A stretch of DNA of 64,000 nucleotides from Moringa oleifera (taxonomy: Eukaryota > Streptophyta > Magnoliopsida > Brassicales > Moringaceae), in assembly GCA_021397835.1 (NCBI GenBank), contig JAJFZO010000799.1, forward strand, positions 682,001 through 746,000, written 5' to 3'. The position numbers were made by a program, and so were the translations under genes. Below are positions 23,401 to 35,300 of the stretch, one piece after another. Each line of letters begins with the position of its first letter. Position 1 is the first letter of the stretch. Under the pieces are notes generated by a model. That model was not told where the DNA came from. It made no database searches and was given only the letters and a program-made list of their open reading frames with translations.

Positions 23401-25015
23401 GAGGAAATTACCAAACTTGACATCTCGTGTCCCTTTTTTTATGAAACAAACCATCTTTACTAACTTTTATGTTTTTCACACTTAAATGTATTGTGAAGAC
23501 CAAAATACTCATACTAAAGACAATAATTCCCTTAAAAAGTAAATAAATTCAAAAAATGAGAAAATTGATGCATACAGTATTAATATTCTTGCTTCTTTAA
23601 GCTCTCTTTGTGATCAAGCTCTCTCTCTTTGTCTTCAAGCTCTTTTTCCAAATTTTTTCTCAATGTTTGTATCTACGATCTACCTAAACAAAGGCTAGAA
23701 AAGGAATAAAAAGCAGTGATCAATTGATTTTGGCTAGTTCTCTTCACTTATATCTAAGATCTAGACAACCAAGCTCGTGTTTTTAGTAACATATTGTTCT
23801 TCAAGAGCAAAAAGTGTTCAGGTGGGTCAAGAGACTAATAGGTATGTATTTAAAAGATAATGTATCTTAACAATGCAAAGATTTTATATGTTTTAAAAGA
23901 ATAATAGTGATGTATCATACATATCGTAACATGAACAAGAAACTGTGCTATGTTTGATTAAATCGTGACTTAGCCACGAAATTCGTATTATCTTATGAAC
24001 TATCATGACTTTATTCACAAATTGATATTTCATTAATAAAATCGATACATAAGATAATATCATTGCTTATTTATCTAAATCATTATTTATTTATTAAACT
24101 TCAATTATGTTTTTTTTTTAAACTATCGCTTTTTTTTTTTTGAAATGTTTTCATTGTCATGCAAAAAATGTATTTTTGTAATTGGAATAGTGAGTGGTCT
24201 GAGTCAAGAAGAAGTTTTGAGTATATTATTAGGACTATCAAAACTCGAGGTTATGTTGCTTAAAAAGGTTTGACACAAGCACATTTATTAAGTTTAGTTA
24301 AATCTTGCACTGATATTGATTTCTCTAACTATGATATTATACAGCACACCATAGTGAGACCCAAGGAAACTACCATGAAAATTAAGTTAGTGAATGATAA
24401 CAATATTGAGTTCATGTTGTATGATGATAACATAGAACCCTGTGTAATTGTGGATTTGGTAGAGTAACATGATGCTGAGAGCACACATGGTGTATGTGAA
24501 GGTATAAATTCAAAACGAATCAATCAGTTGAATTCTTGTATTGGGAGGAATGAGGTTACTGATGCAATCCCTAATGTAGGGACCAATCCAATTGTTTAAG
24601 GTAAAAATTTGGGCACGGAACCATTATTTCATAATGAGACTCCTCTTAACACTTAGAATACTAATGAGATCAACTTGGATGGGTCGTTGGACTATGATGT
24701 TGGGTGTGAGTACCCAATCCCAAAAAGTTGAACCCAGTTAACCTATCGAATGAAAGCAATTTGAACTTATTATAGAAGTTGAGCTTAATGATGAGAACTT
24801 GCTTTCTGTATCATATTCAATCCTACCTTATGTGCCTTCTGCACGCGTTGGAGCACACAACAACAAAAGTGATGGTGTTAATAAGAGGTATAGTGTATTG
24901 GGTGCTGAATTACACAGTATTGTTTTAGCTTTTACTATGAAATTAGTGACTCTGATTAACACCTTTACTAGAGGTCAATTTTTCTTAAATAAGGAAGAGT
25001 TAAAGCAACTTTTAG
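23401..25015 (+). mobile_element. MULE 5' fragment, truncated against matR
   Basis: The element starts at gaggaaattaccaaacttga, which has the look of a Mutator-like terminus and marks the same boundary as in arm 2 (48021). An AT-rich leader of about 800 bp follows, then coding remnants of a MURA-type transposase N-terminus. These include 24270-24467 (TMKIKLVNDNNIEFMLYD) and 24799-25023, which ends in INTFTRGQFFLNKEELKQLL, the start of the MuDR-type N-terminal domain. Arm 2 continues into the whole transposase, whereas here homology stops at 25015 and mitochondrial matR begins within a few bases. The fragment has no 3' end, catalytic domain or second terminal repeat and cannot encode an active enzyme. 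Confidence 0.75.
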
Positions 25016-25018
25016 GTA

Positions 25019-25626
25019 AGTGAGCCTATTATGGGGGATCATCAAGCACATCCTACAAGGATCAAGGAGATTTCGTTATTGCATAACTTAGTTCAGAGCA
25101 ATGCGTTATCAGATGTTCAACAGGCAGTCTCACAATCAAGCAAGAGTGTTTAAAAGCTGTGACTGTATACTCCTACGGGTCAGAAGGTAGCGAAGGAGGA
25201 AGGACGACATTATTAAGGATCTATTAGCAGCGAATTCCCCATGCACATAAAGGTACCTATCTAAAAAATACTCTAAAGGCTTTGGAATTGAGGTCTCATT
25301 AGCCAAAGAAGACTTTGACCAATCCATGTGGCCCGCTTTTTGAATGTTAGTGATAGAGACATCGTAAATTAGTCCATGGGAATTCTGATAAGTCTTATAT
25401 CCTACTACCGATGCCACGATAACATTTACCTAGTCTAAATGATTATTGACCACTAGATTTGCTTGTCTATAATATTCACCCTAGCCCACAAGCACAAATC
25501 CTTGGTGTGGAATATAATCCCAAAGTACTCCAATGACTCAAATATAGTAAATCAAAGTAGTCAGGCCCTTATAGAGTTCCTTAACAGCAGAGAGCTTAAG
25601 AAGCTTAGACCTGATCGATCTTAACA
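25019..25626 (+). pseudogene. matR: matR 3' portion (mitochondrial maturase), broken
   Basis: MatR is the group II intron maturase encoded inside the last intron of mitochondrial nad1, with a reverse-transcriptase-like region and a C-terminal domain X. Across frames the translation here shows LLWGIIKHILQGS, then SNALSDVQQAVS and ISSEFPMHIKVP, then domain X pieces IHVA, NVSDRDIVN, ISYYRCHDN, FTLAHKHKS and NIIPKY, in the order of the gene to its C-terminus. Frameshifts and many in-frame stops are present (for example Trp lost at IVNW). The 5' two-thirds is absent: the sequence joins a MULE fragment at about 25015 in mid-gene, and I did not find the missing part elsewhere in the window. Its position upstream of the nad1 intron end and exon matches the mitochondrial gene order. 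Confidence 0.85.
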
Positions 25627-26230
25627 ATAAGGAGCACTTAACTACTAGTCTAGTCTTATAGTTGTTACTTTTTTTTCTATTAGTGTAATGCGAATAGGCA
25701 TTTACTTATATGATTAGTTGAGTAGGCTTACATTAGTTATCTTCTATAAGATAGCTAGTTTTGGGGGTTTTGACATCAAAAAGACTATCCGGCTTAGCTT
25801 TGTTATTCCTCATGACATGTATTGTAGTCAACTCAAAATGCCTCTATAGTCTTTCTAATGCTAATGCCTTCTTCCTTCATTCATTTTTTTTAGTTATAGT
25901 AGCTTTCATGCTAATAAAATACGGACAATAAAGCCAAAGTAATATTGAATAAGCAAGAAAAACCATTCTTATTAGTAAAGCATTAACGGTCAAGAAAAGG
26001 CTCCTTACTATAGGTAGGCTAACACCTCTTTATTAATATTATGATTTTTATAATCATCTTTTCTCATAGTTACTTCTTACTTTAAAAAAGATTACAGGGG
26101 CGCTCATGGCTCATTGGCTCGAAAGTTTGCTTTCGGTGACAAGCTTTTACCGCTAGCACTTGGACTTGGAAGCAAGCTACAAGTACCTTGAATTAATCAA
26201 TAAATGAATGAAAATGCCTGCCAAGGAATA
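25627..26230 (+). other. nad1 last-intron spacer between matR and domain V
   Basis: No further gene is expected or seen here. By position it is the part of the nad1 intron that follows matR in plant mitochondrial DNA. It is rich in small indels and A/T runs. Confidence 0.6.
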
Positions 26231-26342
26231 GAAAGGGAGGATATGTTGGTTTGAGGGTGTCACGTACAATTCCTTTGAGAAGGGTGTGATAACACCACCT
26301 ATTAAGCCCGATGAGTAGTCCACAAAGCTGTATCCTTACTCG
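26230..26342 (+). ncRNA. Group II intron domains V-VI remnant (nad1 last intron)
   Basis: At 26236-26273 the sequence begins gaggatatgt and ends cacgtacaattcc. It can be aligned with the domain V hairpin of the plant nad1 intron (consensus begins GAGCCGTATG and ends CACGTACGGTTC), with several G/A and C/T changes that break the helix. The following segment up to the exon has the place and length of domain VI. Splicing activity is not expected. It confirms that the exon next to it came from DNA with its intron and not from a spliced transcript. Confidence 0.65.
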
Positions 26343-26458
26343 GCTAGTACATGCATCTCGCTCTCTCTAAGAGGTTGGCCGCCTAGCCTAGATCTTCCCA
26401 TTTTCAAGAAGATCCTAGGCTTGATTTAGTTTAGCATTAAGGTGATTCTTTTTTCGCT

Positions 26459-26501
<43 letters not shown>

Positions 26502-26628
26502 TGTAGCATTTCTACGATATCTTTATGATCAATTAATGGAACTTGGCCAAAAAGTGTTCTTGCCTCTATTATTAGCTTGGGTAGTCCCCGCATCTAGTGT
26601 TCTGGCAATCTTACAATGGTCCTTTTAA
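26343..26628 (+). pseudogene. nad1: nad1 exon 5 (complex I subunit), broken by (TA)n
   Basis: The exon encodes the C-terminus of NADH dehydrogenase subunit 1. The frame reads RGWPPSLDLPIFKKILGL, then a stop where Trp is expected, then [13 protein letters not shown]. After the TA tract it reads [34 protein letters not shown] and LQWSF, with the stop TAA at 26626-26628. This matches the known exon in order and length, apart from the TA insertion and substitutions. The TA tract at 26461-26499 lies exactly where the gene normally has TATATATG (codons for Tyr-Ile-Trp), so the microsatellite probably grew from that seed after the gene lost function. The start of the exon is placed by similarity, plus or minus a few bases. 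Confidence 0.9.
26460..26499. repeat. (TA)n microsatellite inside nad1 exon relic
   Basis: About 19-20 uninterrupted TA units lie in the exon frame after codons for LFSLL. This is the longest TA run in the window. Confidence 0.95.
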
Positions 26629-26890
26629 TTATGTGCGAAAAATTACTCTTTTGAGGAACGGGAAGCGGGCTAGTCCTAAAAAATGCCCATTTGTTTATTA
26701 TTAAGACTATAAATCTTCCTTACTTTTTTGGAGGAACTCAATAAAGTGGCCAGTAAGCCAATAAGTAAAGGGGTTTGATGATGCAAAGAGTAAGGAAAAG
26801 CAACAAAGCTATGTTGAACGGATGAAAAGCTACAACAAAAAAGGTGGCTACCTACGATGAGACCATTACATAGGGGATCTAGGGCAAAGA
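26629..26890. other. Spacer downstream of nad1 exon
   Basis: No gene is seen. It separates the nad1 stop from the IR1 right arm. Confidence 0.5.
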
Positions 26891-29335
26891 GAGAATGTGA
26901 AGGGAATAGCCTTGAATGATGGAAGGAAGGATCCCCCCTCACTCGACGAACTACTTGTACCAATTTATCCCAAAAACATCCAATCGATCTAATATGTGCT
27001 AATGACTTGCCATAGTAGGCAATTAGAAGGTCTTATGCACGAAACTGACTGAATGGCTATCCCTAACGTACGACTCAGCTCATGAAGAGGAAAAGAAGAA
27101 TTGATTTCCTTATGGGATTGGAATTGACTTTTTATTCATGCTTTAGAGGTAAGTCACGGTTCTATAATTATAATGGTATGTTCCTTAGATGTAATTTCCT
27201 AATCATCCTACCATTCCTGACTTTAGGAAGAGATGGAGTAAAAGACGACTTACTCTTCTCTAAAGAAAAAAAATAACTAAATCCCGATCGAGAAACCGCT
27301 ATAAACAAGTTCTCCCTTGCTGAAGATACTTTATTAAAGCCCTAGAAAGCCACCTCTACTACGTTTTGCTTTTCTGTCTAAGGCTCTCTCAGAGTGGAAT
27401 CAATTCTGCTAAGGTGCACAGAGTTTAGATGAAATTAGGGTGAACCTTAGGGCTACTATTGCTTATGCTTAGTGGTTCATAACAACTTTGATAAATTTCT
27501 ACAAGAGCTAGTAGATCATCCATTCTTCCCTGAAGCAAAGCAGGTTAACATTAAAAAGTTGCGTTAACTACCTAGGTTTGTAAAAAAAAAAAAAGAATCA
27601 AAAGATGAGTGCCGAAGCAATAGCTTTTAAGATGGTAGCCGAGGCTAGGATTTAGGAAGTATATATATGAGAGTAAGTGTGAGGAGAAAGAGCCTTCCCA
27701 TTTTCTATTCTAGACCTAGGTTTAAAAACCTATTCAGCTATCACTTCCTAGATGGAGCTCTTAAAGGAGACCTTTGAATTCCTTGGCTCTAAGCCGTACG
27801 TACTACCATATAATGGAGTATTTAACTGCGCAACAACTTTCTTTCATGCTATGCCCTCTGTTTGAGCGCATTCATTGCTTTAAAAAATTAGTTGTGAGCA
27901 AGGAAGTGTTTGAGTTAGCGCGTAAGGTTAAAGGTGGTGCAAGTTTTTAATAGCTTTTCTAATCTCTATTGTTTGATAGATCTGAATCTTTTGTTTATGG
28001 GCATGGACGGATCACATCACCCCAACCCAACCCCCCCAAAAAAAGCTTTGATTGCTTGTCACTTGTTTATATAATGAATATTTATTTATATCATTAACAT
28101 TGATAGTTGTATACAGATGGATAGCAATGGTAGTTAAGAGCATTCCTTTCTTAGGCCAAGATGGTCTCTTTCTTCCTTCCCCTATTCCTGTCTTTCCTAT
28201 TACAATTGATGGAAAAGCATTGAGCAAGGCAAGGAGTTGGGATAGTCTTAGCTACAATCTCTGTTCTTAGTGTTTGCCTCCACTCTGCATAGCTGTGCAC
28301 TGAGGGAGCACCTGTGGTGTTAGTAAAGGTATATGTTGGGCAGTTACAAGGTAATACCACTAGGGAAGCTCATTAAGGCATATGTTTTTGACGATTGACA
28401 ATGAGGGGGTTGCTAATGATGAAATATATGAAAAAGGGCAAAACACCCTATTATCCTTAACCCCTTGGAACCCATATGCTTCTTTTAGGCGCGATAAGGC
28501 TCACTCCGTTCTTAAAGCTTAGGTCGTTGTCTTCAACTCCAGTAGATGCCAAAAAAATCGGTCAAAAAAGTTGATGTTAGGATAAAGCATTCCCTATAAA
28601 GGAAATAAGACAAACACAAAGGCCAATAACTCAGCAATCTACCATTCTCTGTGTTGAAGAAACATCGAAAGCAGAGGCGCAGTTCAAGTGCATTGGGTAA
28701 CAAGAATTCCAAATGAGGGATTAGAAGCATAGCTTTATCTTTCTTTTGAGATTGGGTGGCCTCCCTTATTCGTGCTCCATACAAGCAGTAGGATAGGACT
28801 AAAAAGGTATTGAAGGCCAAGTGCATTGCTTAGTTTCGTAGCTCTGTTCCAAATTATCTGTATCATTGAAAACTTGTGATTCTGGTTAAGTCAACTACTT
28901 TTTTTCTGCAGCTGGTTGGGTAAGAAGTAGGAAAAAATCTTAGTCAGAATCAGAGAATTTCTCACTTGGCACTGACACTTTATCTTTTGGATTAGATTCA
29001 ACCTTGGAAGTTGGTACGCAAAGGTTAAGCTTTTCCCAGGTTTCTTCTTACAGGCAGAGTTAGTTAAAGCAACACAACTCCCAAGTTCCATTTATCTCCA
29101 AGCTTATCTCTCAGATCCCATTGTGCTTTTGATTCCATCTCTCAATCAACGGGTGATTTCTAAATGCTTTTGCCCAAGAAGCGCTATGGACTATCTTTCT
29201 TACAAGAATAGTTAGTTATAAAAGATGCAGCTGGTTCGATCTAGTCAGTAAGTAGAAGCATTAATCATAAAAAAAGCTAGTTAGTTAAGCTCTTTAGTGA
29301 TGTCCCTCTCACCTATGCTTATCGTTTTTTCACCA
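26891..29335 (-). repeat. Inverted repeat IR1, right arm
   Basis: This is the reverse complement of 1-2361, from gagaatgtgaagggaata at 26891 to the stretch ending cttatcgttttttcac near 29335. It contains no recognised gene. The copy lies directly downstream of the nad1 exon relic, so the repeat may derive from the mitochondrial region 3' of nad1. Substitutions between arms are frequent and many are transitions. Confidence 0.8.
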
Positions 29336-32300
29336 TGGTTGGCTGACTTCAACATTCCAATCTACTCTTTCACCTTTACTTGATGTTATGGTTTAGTTTC
29401 CTCTAAAGAGATAACATTAGGCAAATTAACCATTAAAAAGCCATTGGTCAATCGAGCAGTTCAAGTAGTATTTGACAAGAAGAATGGGTCGTCATCATTT
29501 CTTGGGCATCACTGTGGAATGGAATCAGACTAGAGAGGCTACTACTGGTTCTGGTGATGAAGCTAATAAAGTTGAGATTGAATTTCTCATAAGGCAGTTG
29601 GGTTTTTACCATCTTTCAACTTATTCAACATCCTTTTCATTTCATATCTTTCCATCAATTAAAGAAGAGAAAGAGACTTTTCTTAGGTCTATCTCATCTC
29701 TTGTTGTATTTTAGACACCAAAAAAATAATCAAAGAAAATAGTAGGAAAAGCAAGCCTGAATCTATCAAGCCTAATCAAATTCAATTGATTAAGACTAGT
29801 GGAAAAAGACTTTTTACTCTTAAAAACTGAAGGATTTTCGAGTTTTAGTAAGTGATGGGTTAGGCTTACCATGTTGAACAAGAGACCAGCTAGCCAAGCC
29901 AATAGTTAGAGCTTACCATGAGAGAACCAACCTTACTAAGAAAGACCCAAAGTGAGGCCCGTTGAAGAAACTAGATGGTCGCATTCTTCTCTTTCCATAT
30001 CATGGGTTGCAGGCTCGTCTTATAGAAATTATGTCACAGTGTGATAGGTTACTTTTACTAATACAGTAATGGCTTCCTGGTCAAGTCAGCCTTCTTTAGT
30101 TTATCTTACGATAGAGTGGGCTTTTCCCCAATAGGGTCTAGTTTGAAGGCAAGTAAGTTATTAAGACACGCATAACCACCTTTTTTAGATTACATGGAAT
30201 GGTTATGGCTCTTGAATGTCTTTTTCTCAAATAAGATAAAGGCATAGCCTGCGCTAACATACAAAACTGGTCACAGAAAAGGGCAAAAGAGACAAAGGCT
30301 AGAGCATTGACTAAAGAGGGAGGTAAACATATATGCACCTTTGATTCCTTTTCCGCCTACTGACTGCTACTCAGCCAAATGGTTCCTACATCATTTAAAA
30401 GAGGGATCCAGGTCATCAACGTACTTTTGAAGAAGCTTGGGATCAGGTTAAGATGGAATGGATTTTTTGTTCCTTTCTTACTACTTAGTGCTTCTATTTT
30501 AAATTTTCTCACCCCCTTGGAAGCCTAGCTACTTTTTTATAACTACCACAGCTGCAATGGATAGGATGGGAATGGGTTGGAAAGAAGGAAAACGTGCAGT
30601 CCCTGCTCACTGACTTCAGGGCAGTAGCTTTGTAACTTACTTTGACTTAAAAGCATATATAAAGTAGTAGACCTCGACCATTTTTAGCTTTTTGTGGTGT
30701 GGCTCTTATAATTCTTAATAGCTATTATCTCCTGCTCTTTCCTTCTTCCTTATCCTTAGGGAATTAGATATGAACCGTTAGGAGTAGGAGCATTCGTTAA
30801 CAGAGATGGATTGGCTTTGGTTGACCTTTTTACTATAGGAATGCTTAAAAAAGCTCTGATTCCAATAAGCTTGTGATCACTCTCAAAGGTAGTTGGGAAC
30901 AAAAGGAATAAGTGCTCAAAACTAAGATCAGTTGCTATTGGACTTTTTTCCTTGGCGAAAAGGGGTTAACAAGGAAAGCAACCTTGTTAAGTAAAGTAAA
31001 GGACCAGGGTATAGCGCTTTCATTTTATTTTATGGGAATACCCGCTTTTCAATATGGATATCATTAACAAAAGTCTCTTCACATGGTCTAGGCTAAGCCT
31101 AAAAGAAAAGAAAGAGTGTTAGATCCATGAGTGAAGAGATATTATCTCACAGATGAAAGAAAAGAGGTCACTTGTTTAAGTTAAGCAATCATAGAGACCG
31201 AGAAGAGTTTATAGTGAAAATTCTCCTTTTACAAGCCTCTTATAGGTAGAGCCAAAGAGAGTAATAAGAGTAGAGGAATTCAAACCTATCTCACGGCCTA
31301 GTAGGTCTATTCCTGCTACCTTACTTACTTCCCTAGGGGAGGTTGAGTTGAAAAAGTAGTGACAAAATAAGCTCTTACAAAATCAATAGCTATTGAACCC
31401 CTATCTATTGAAAGAAGGACTGCTGGTAGTGGTTCATCTTATCTTATTAGCAATGGTCAATGGGAAGAAGACTAACTCTGGCCTTAAAGAGTGAACTACA
31501 TCTTGGATTTGACATTGGTTAGGCATGGCATTATATTAGGAAGGCGCCTAAGCTAAGCCCTAAAATTTTCGTGCCTTACTTTTACTATTTAGGTTTAGGA
31601 AGAGAAAAGCAATGTTTAACTGATGTTAGCTTAGATCCTCTTTGAGATGAAAAGTGAAAAATTCCATATCGAAGGTGAAAGCCTCCATCAAAGCAAAATG
31701 AGAATACCCAGGCCGACCAACAATCGAGTCTATACCGAGCTTTAGGCTTTCAAGAAGAAAGCCTAGGGTCAAGAGCCTATCTCTATTATATTGTCAAGCC
31801 GAAGAAGAGAGAAAGCCTAGCCCTTAAAGCAAGCCTGCTTCACCTTGACTTTTTTCCATACTTGATTCTTAATTTGCTCTGAAGTCAGCCAGTGACTGAA
31901 GCTCTTCTGCAGTGAAATGACTCTCAAGTAATTCAATGGTTCAGCTTAAGTTTAAATGGTATCTGGAGTATATTTCTTATTTTTTGTTCACAAATCCATT
32001 TTAGGCTTTCAAAGATACCTAATTTTTTCTATTTTAATTGCTGCTCTGGGGAAAGAAGTTTCATTGGGGAAGGTGGTATCTTCTAGTTGATCACTTAAGC
32101 TTTTAGCTTAAAGGACTGATCTTTGCTTGAACTTAACCCGAGTAACACCAATTTAAATAATGATAACTGGGGGTGAAACGTTTATATAAAACAATTTCTT
32201 TCTCTCTGGAAAACATAGCCTACTTTCATACTAAAGGTTTGAGACTTTCCTTCTAATCCTAGTTCTTAGCATTAGGAGGAGTCTCTATAACCTATAGGGT

Positions 32301-35300
32301 AAGGAGCAATAGAGGAAATTCACCCAGAACCGTTAGGCTCATGAAGTGTATTCAGAATTAGTTTAGTATGGCTAAATAATGATTTTTGAAAAGTGCTGGA
32401 AGTAAAAATTATTATAGCGCTTTAGCAGGCTTTTTCTTAATATACTGAAACTCATCTTGTACAGCGAAGCAGAAAAGCAGTAAAGCAGAATTTTTGGCAT
32501 GGTATATGAAGAGAAATTTGACTTCTTGGAATAGTGGTTCAACTCCCATAACCCCGATGTGGAGAAGTGAAGCCCCTTGGGGCAAAAGAGATAAAAAAAG
32601 GATAATGAGGACGCTATGTGTGATGAAGAGCCTTTTCCTTTCTAAGCGAGTGTGAAAGGCACCTATCCTCCTTTCTAACTAAGAAATACACGAAGTTGAG
32701 GACCAGAAAAAGATAATTGTGTACCATACCTTGTCTGGAGGTGAGAGATGAGTTCTGCAGAGTATCTGTTGGAAGGCATAGAGAGAAAGTAAGAAAGCAA
32801 AGAAATGGACATGATTGAAAACAGCAAGGACCAAACTCTAATGATAAGGAGTGAAAAACAAGAAATGGATCTACTAGAGGAATAGATGATGGAAACTACC
32901 TACAGAGATAAAGTGGTGGGGAGCTCTTCAAAGAAGCAAGAGTGTTTACCAAAAAACAAAATAGATTTTGTCTACTTTGTTCCCTTAAGACATTTACTCA
33001 ACGAAGAAGCCCATTCAATAGGTAAAGCCAATACAGAAACAGATATTACTAGCCCTATGTAAAGAATGAATTCTCTAATCCTCCATCAAGTTTTGACTTA
33101 CCGAAAGGAAGGTAAGAGTCATAAGATGATTAGTAGTAGCATGAGAAAGCATGCCCAATCCAAGCACTTCCTGTGCGTCATGGAAGAAGGGAAAACAATT
33201 GGGTAAATAATGGTCTTTCCCTATATGGGAATAGGTTACATCTCTAGGTGGTCATATTCTCTATGAGAAAGTTTCCTAGCCAGTTAAACAATCATCCCCA
33301 AGGGGAAAGTGTGTCCTTTTAAGTTGGTTCTTTCCATAGAACAAAGTAGTGCTGGTAACTGCATCCTTGCCGACCCGCTGTAAGAGTTACTAGCTAACGT
33401 ATTGTACTCGCCTCTGTACAAAGAGATTAAATAGCTTATTTCACTTTCACACGCCTTAAGAGTTTGGCTAAGTTAAAAGATCTAAGAGATGCCTTTTAAA
33501 GAACCCAAGGGCCTTGTAAGAATATTCTCTTTTGACTTTTAACCCTAACATGTGATAAGCATAAATAAATTAATTTAGTTTGTCCGCAGGTAAATCTTAA
33601 CTAGTTTTTTTTTTCTCTTTCAACTCTTAAATGAATTAAAAAAAAATTAATAAGACTATGACTGAAAGCTACCCTTTATGGACTTCTTTTCACTTTTAAC
33701 CCTAACACCAATATTTTAATGTCATAAAGAAAACCCTTAAGTTTCTCCGTAGGTCAAGATTAAACTATTTCTTTTACACTTACCCTTCCTTGGACTGAAA
33801 TAAAGGTAATAAGACCAAGCTTGTAGGTTTTCTTTGCCTAACCTATAAGTTGCACGTTTGAATCCTGTCCGTAGGTCTAAATCAACATCGAAGAAAGAAA
33901 ACGCCATTTATGGAAGAACAACTTTGACAGTCATGTATTCTAGAATCTAGGTAAAGTTAGCCGCTATAATCGATTCCTTGGGTCGAGAATAGGAAGACCT
34001 AAACTTTATTGGCATAAAAGCAAAATGAAAATAATTTGAATCTCTAGTACCAATGTACGGCAGAGAAAAAAGGGCATGTCTTATTTCAATATAGGAAAAC
34101 CTTCTTTCATAGTCGATTCATTGGGTCCTAAGAGATAGATAAGTGTTCGGGATTTCTTTGACTTCATCTGATAGCGTGATGAACGAGTCAATGAGTCAAA
34201 TTTAAGTACTATTTTAATAAATTTACCTTGATCAACCTTAAGATAAGAACAAAGAAATGCAACTAGTCAATGTCATCGACAGGACAGTGAGCCAAATTCG
34301 CATTTCCAAACAATTCAATTAATGGAATGGCAAAGATTCCACGAAGCTCAACTTTAACTAAGAAGGTTTCAAAACTAGTTGCTCGAATATGAAACTCTTA
34401 AGTCATGACGAAAAGTGAAACGCTGATCGAATAAAATTTTTTTCTTTAAACATAAAGCTAAAATCCAAGTAGGTCACCTAAAAGAAAGTTGCAGTTAGTT
34501 ACTATTTCCTTACCTTTAAGTTGCCCAAAAATTTTAGAGCTAATCCAATATAAAAAAGATAGAAGCACTATTGAACTGAGTTATCTACCCAAACTAACCT
34601 ATGTGTTTTGCCCTTACACAATCCCCCAGCATCTTGCCTAGAAGAATGATAGCTACTATCAATAACCTCTCTAGCTAAGCTAACCATGAAAAAATAGGAA
34701 CTTCTTAAGGAGCAAAAAACTCTCTTATTTCATTATAGATTATAGCGATTATCGTAACCTACCTCCTTCCTTGTCGTAACCTAACTCCTATTTATCAAGT
34801 TTGGGATCGATTTTAACTCAAAGATTGCCTTGTCTTTCTCACTTTTCTCTACTATACCTTTCATCATAAACTACTAAATCGATTCCTCTTGTTGGCAAAG
34901 ATATATCTAGCATTTTGACTTTCTCGAGTCCTAGTGACTTCTTTGTCAAGCAAGAATTCTTCCTTTAGTTGATCAATTCCTTTAAGGAATCTACTATGAA
35001 AAGCATTTGAACAAGACCGATACCAATTGAGCATGTTGACTATCATCAAGCATACCACCTTACCCGAAAGCATTCTTTTTATTCGAAAGCTTACCATCGA
35101 CACTAACTAATGCAAGGAAAGGAGAGTAATTATTCAAGCCATGCTACCATTCATCCCCAATCGAAAAGAGATAAGACAAATTCTATTTTTTCCTTAATTC
35201 CCTTCTACCCCTCTGCGCAGTTTACTTTGCCTTTTCTTCTTTTTTTTGTCACCGTTAAGCAAGAGAAAAGCTATTATTCTTAACAATTTTTTAAATGAAT

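Larger units (their letters stand above)
15504..25015 (+). repeat. Inverted repeat IR2, arm 1
   Basis: This arm is collinear, in reverse complement, with 46503-54939. It begins at gttaccaagg (15504) and ends inside a MULE reading frame at 25015. It carries trnS, trnF and trnP relics and the 5' part of a MULE. Compared with arm 2, it has about 900 bp extra at 16690-17600 and about 670 bp extra at 19130-19800. It lacks about 200 bp that arm 2 has around 53700-53915. A sample count over trnF gives about 8 differences in 65 bases, mostly C/T and G/A. No intact gene is present. Short ORFs such as 20218-20421 have a diverged counterpart in arm 2 (51028-51213 minus) but no known identity. Confidence 0.9.

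Noticed and set aside
27082..27276. ORF shared by both IR1 arms (RIDFLMGLELTFYSCFRG and its counterpart at 1968-2183 minus)
   Set aside because: Shared because the arms are copies. It is short, opens and closes differently in each arm, and matches no family I know.
32500..32575. Possible tRNA with a T-arm-like tggttcaactccca
   Set aside because: No matching acceptor, D or anticodon stems can be paired. Similarity to trnC is only partial.
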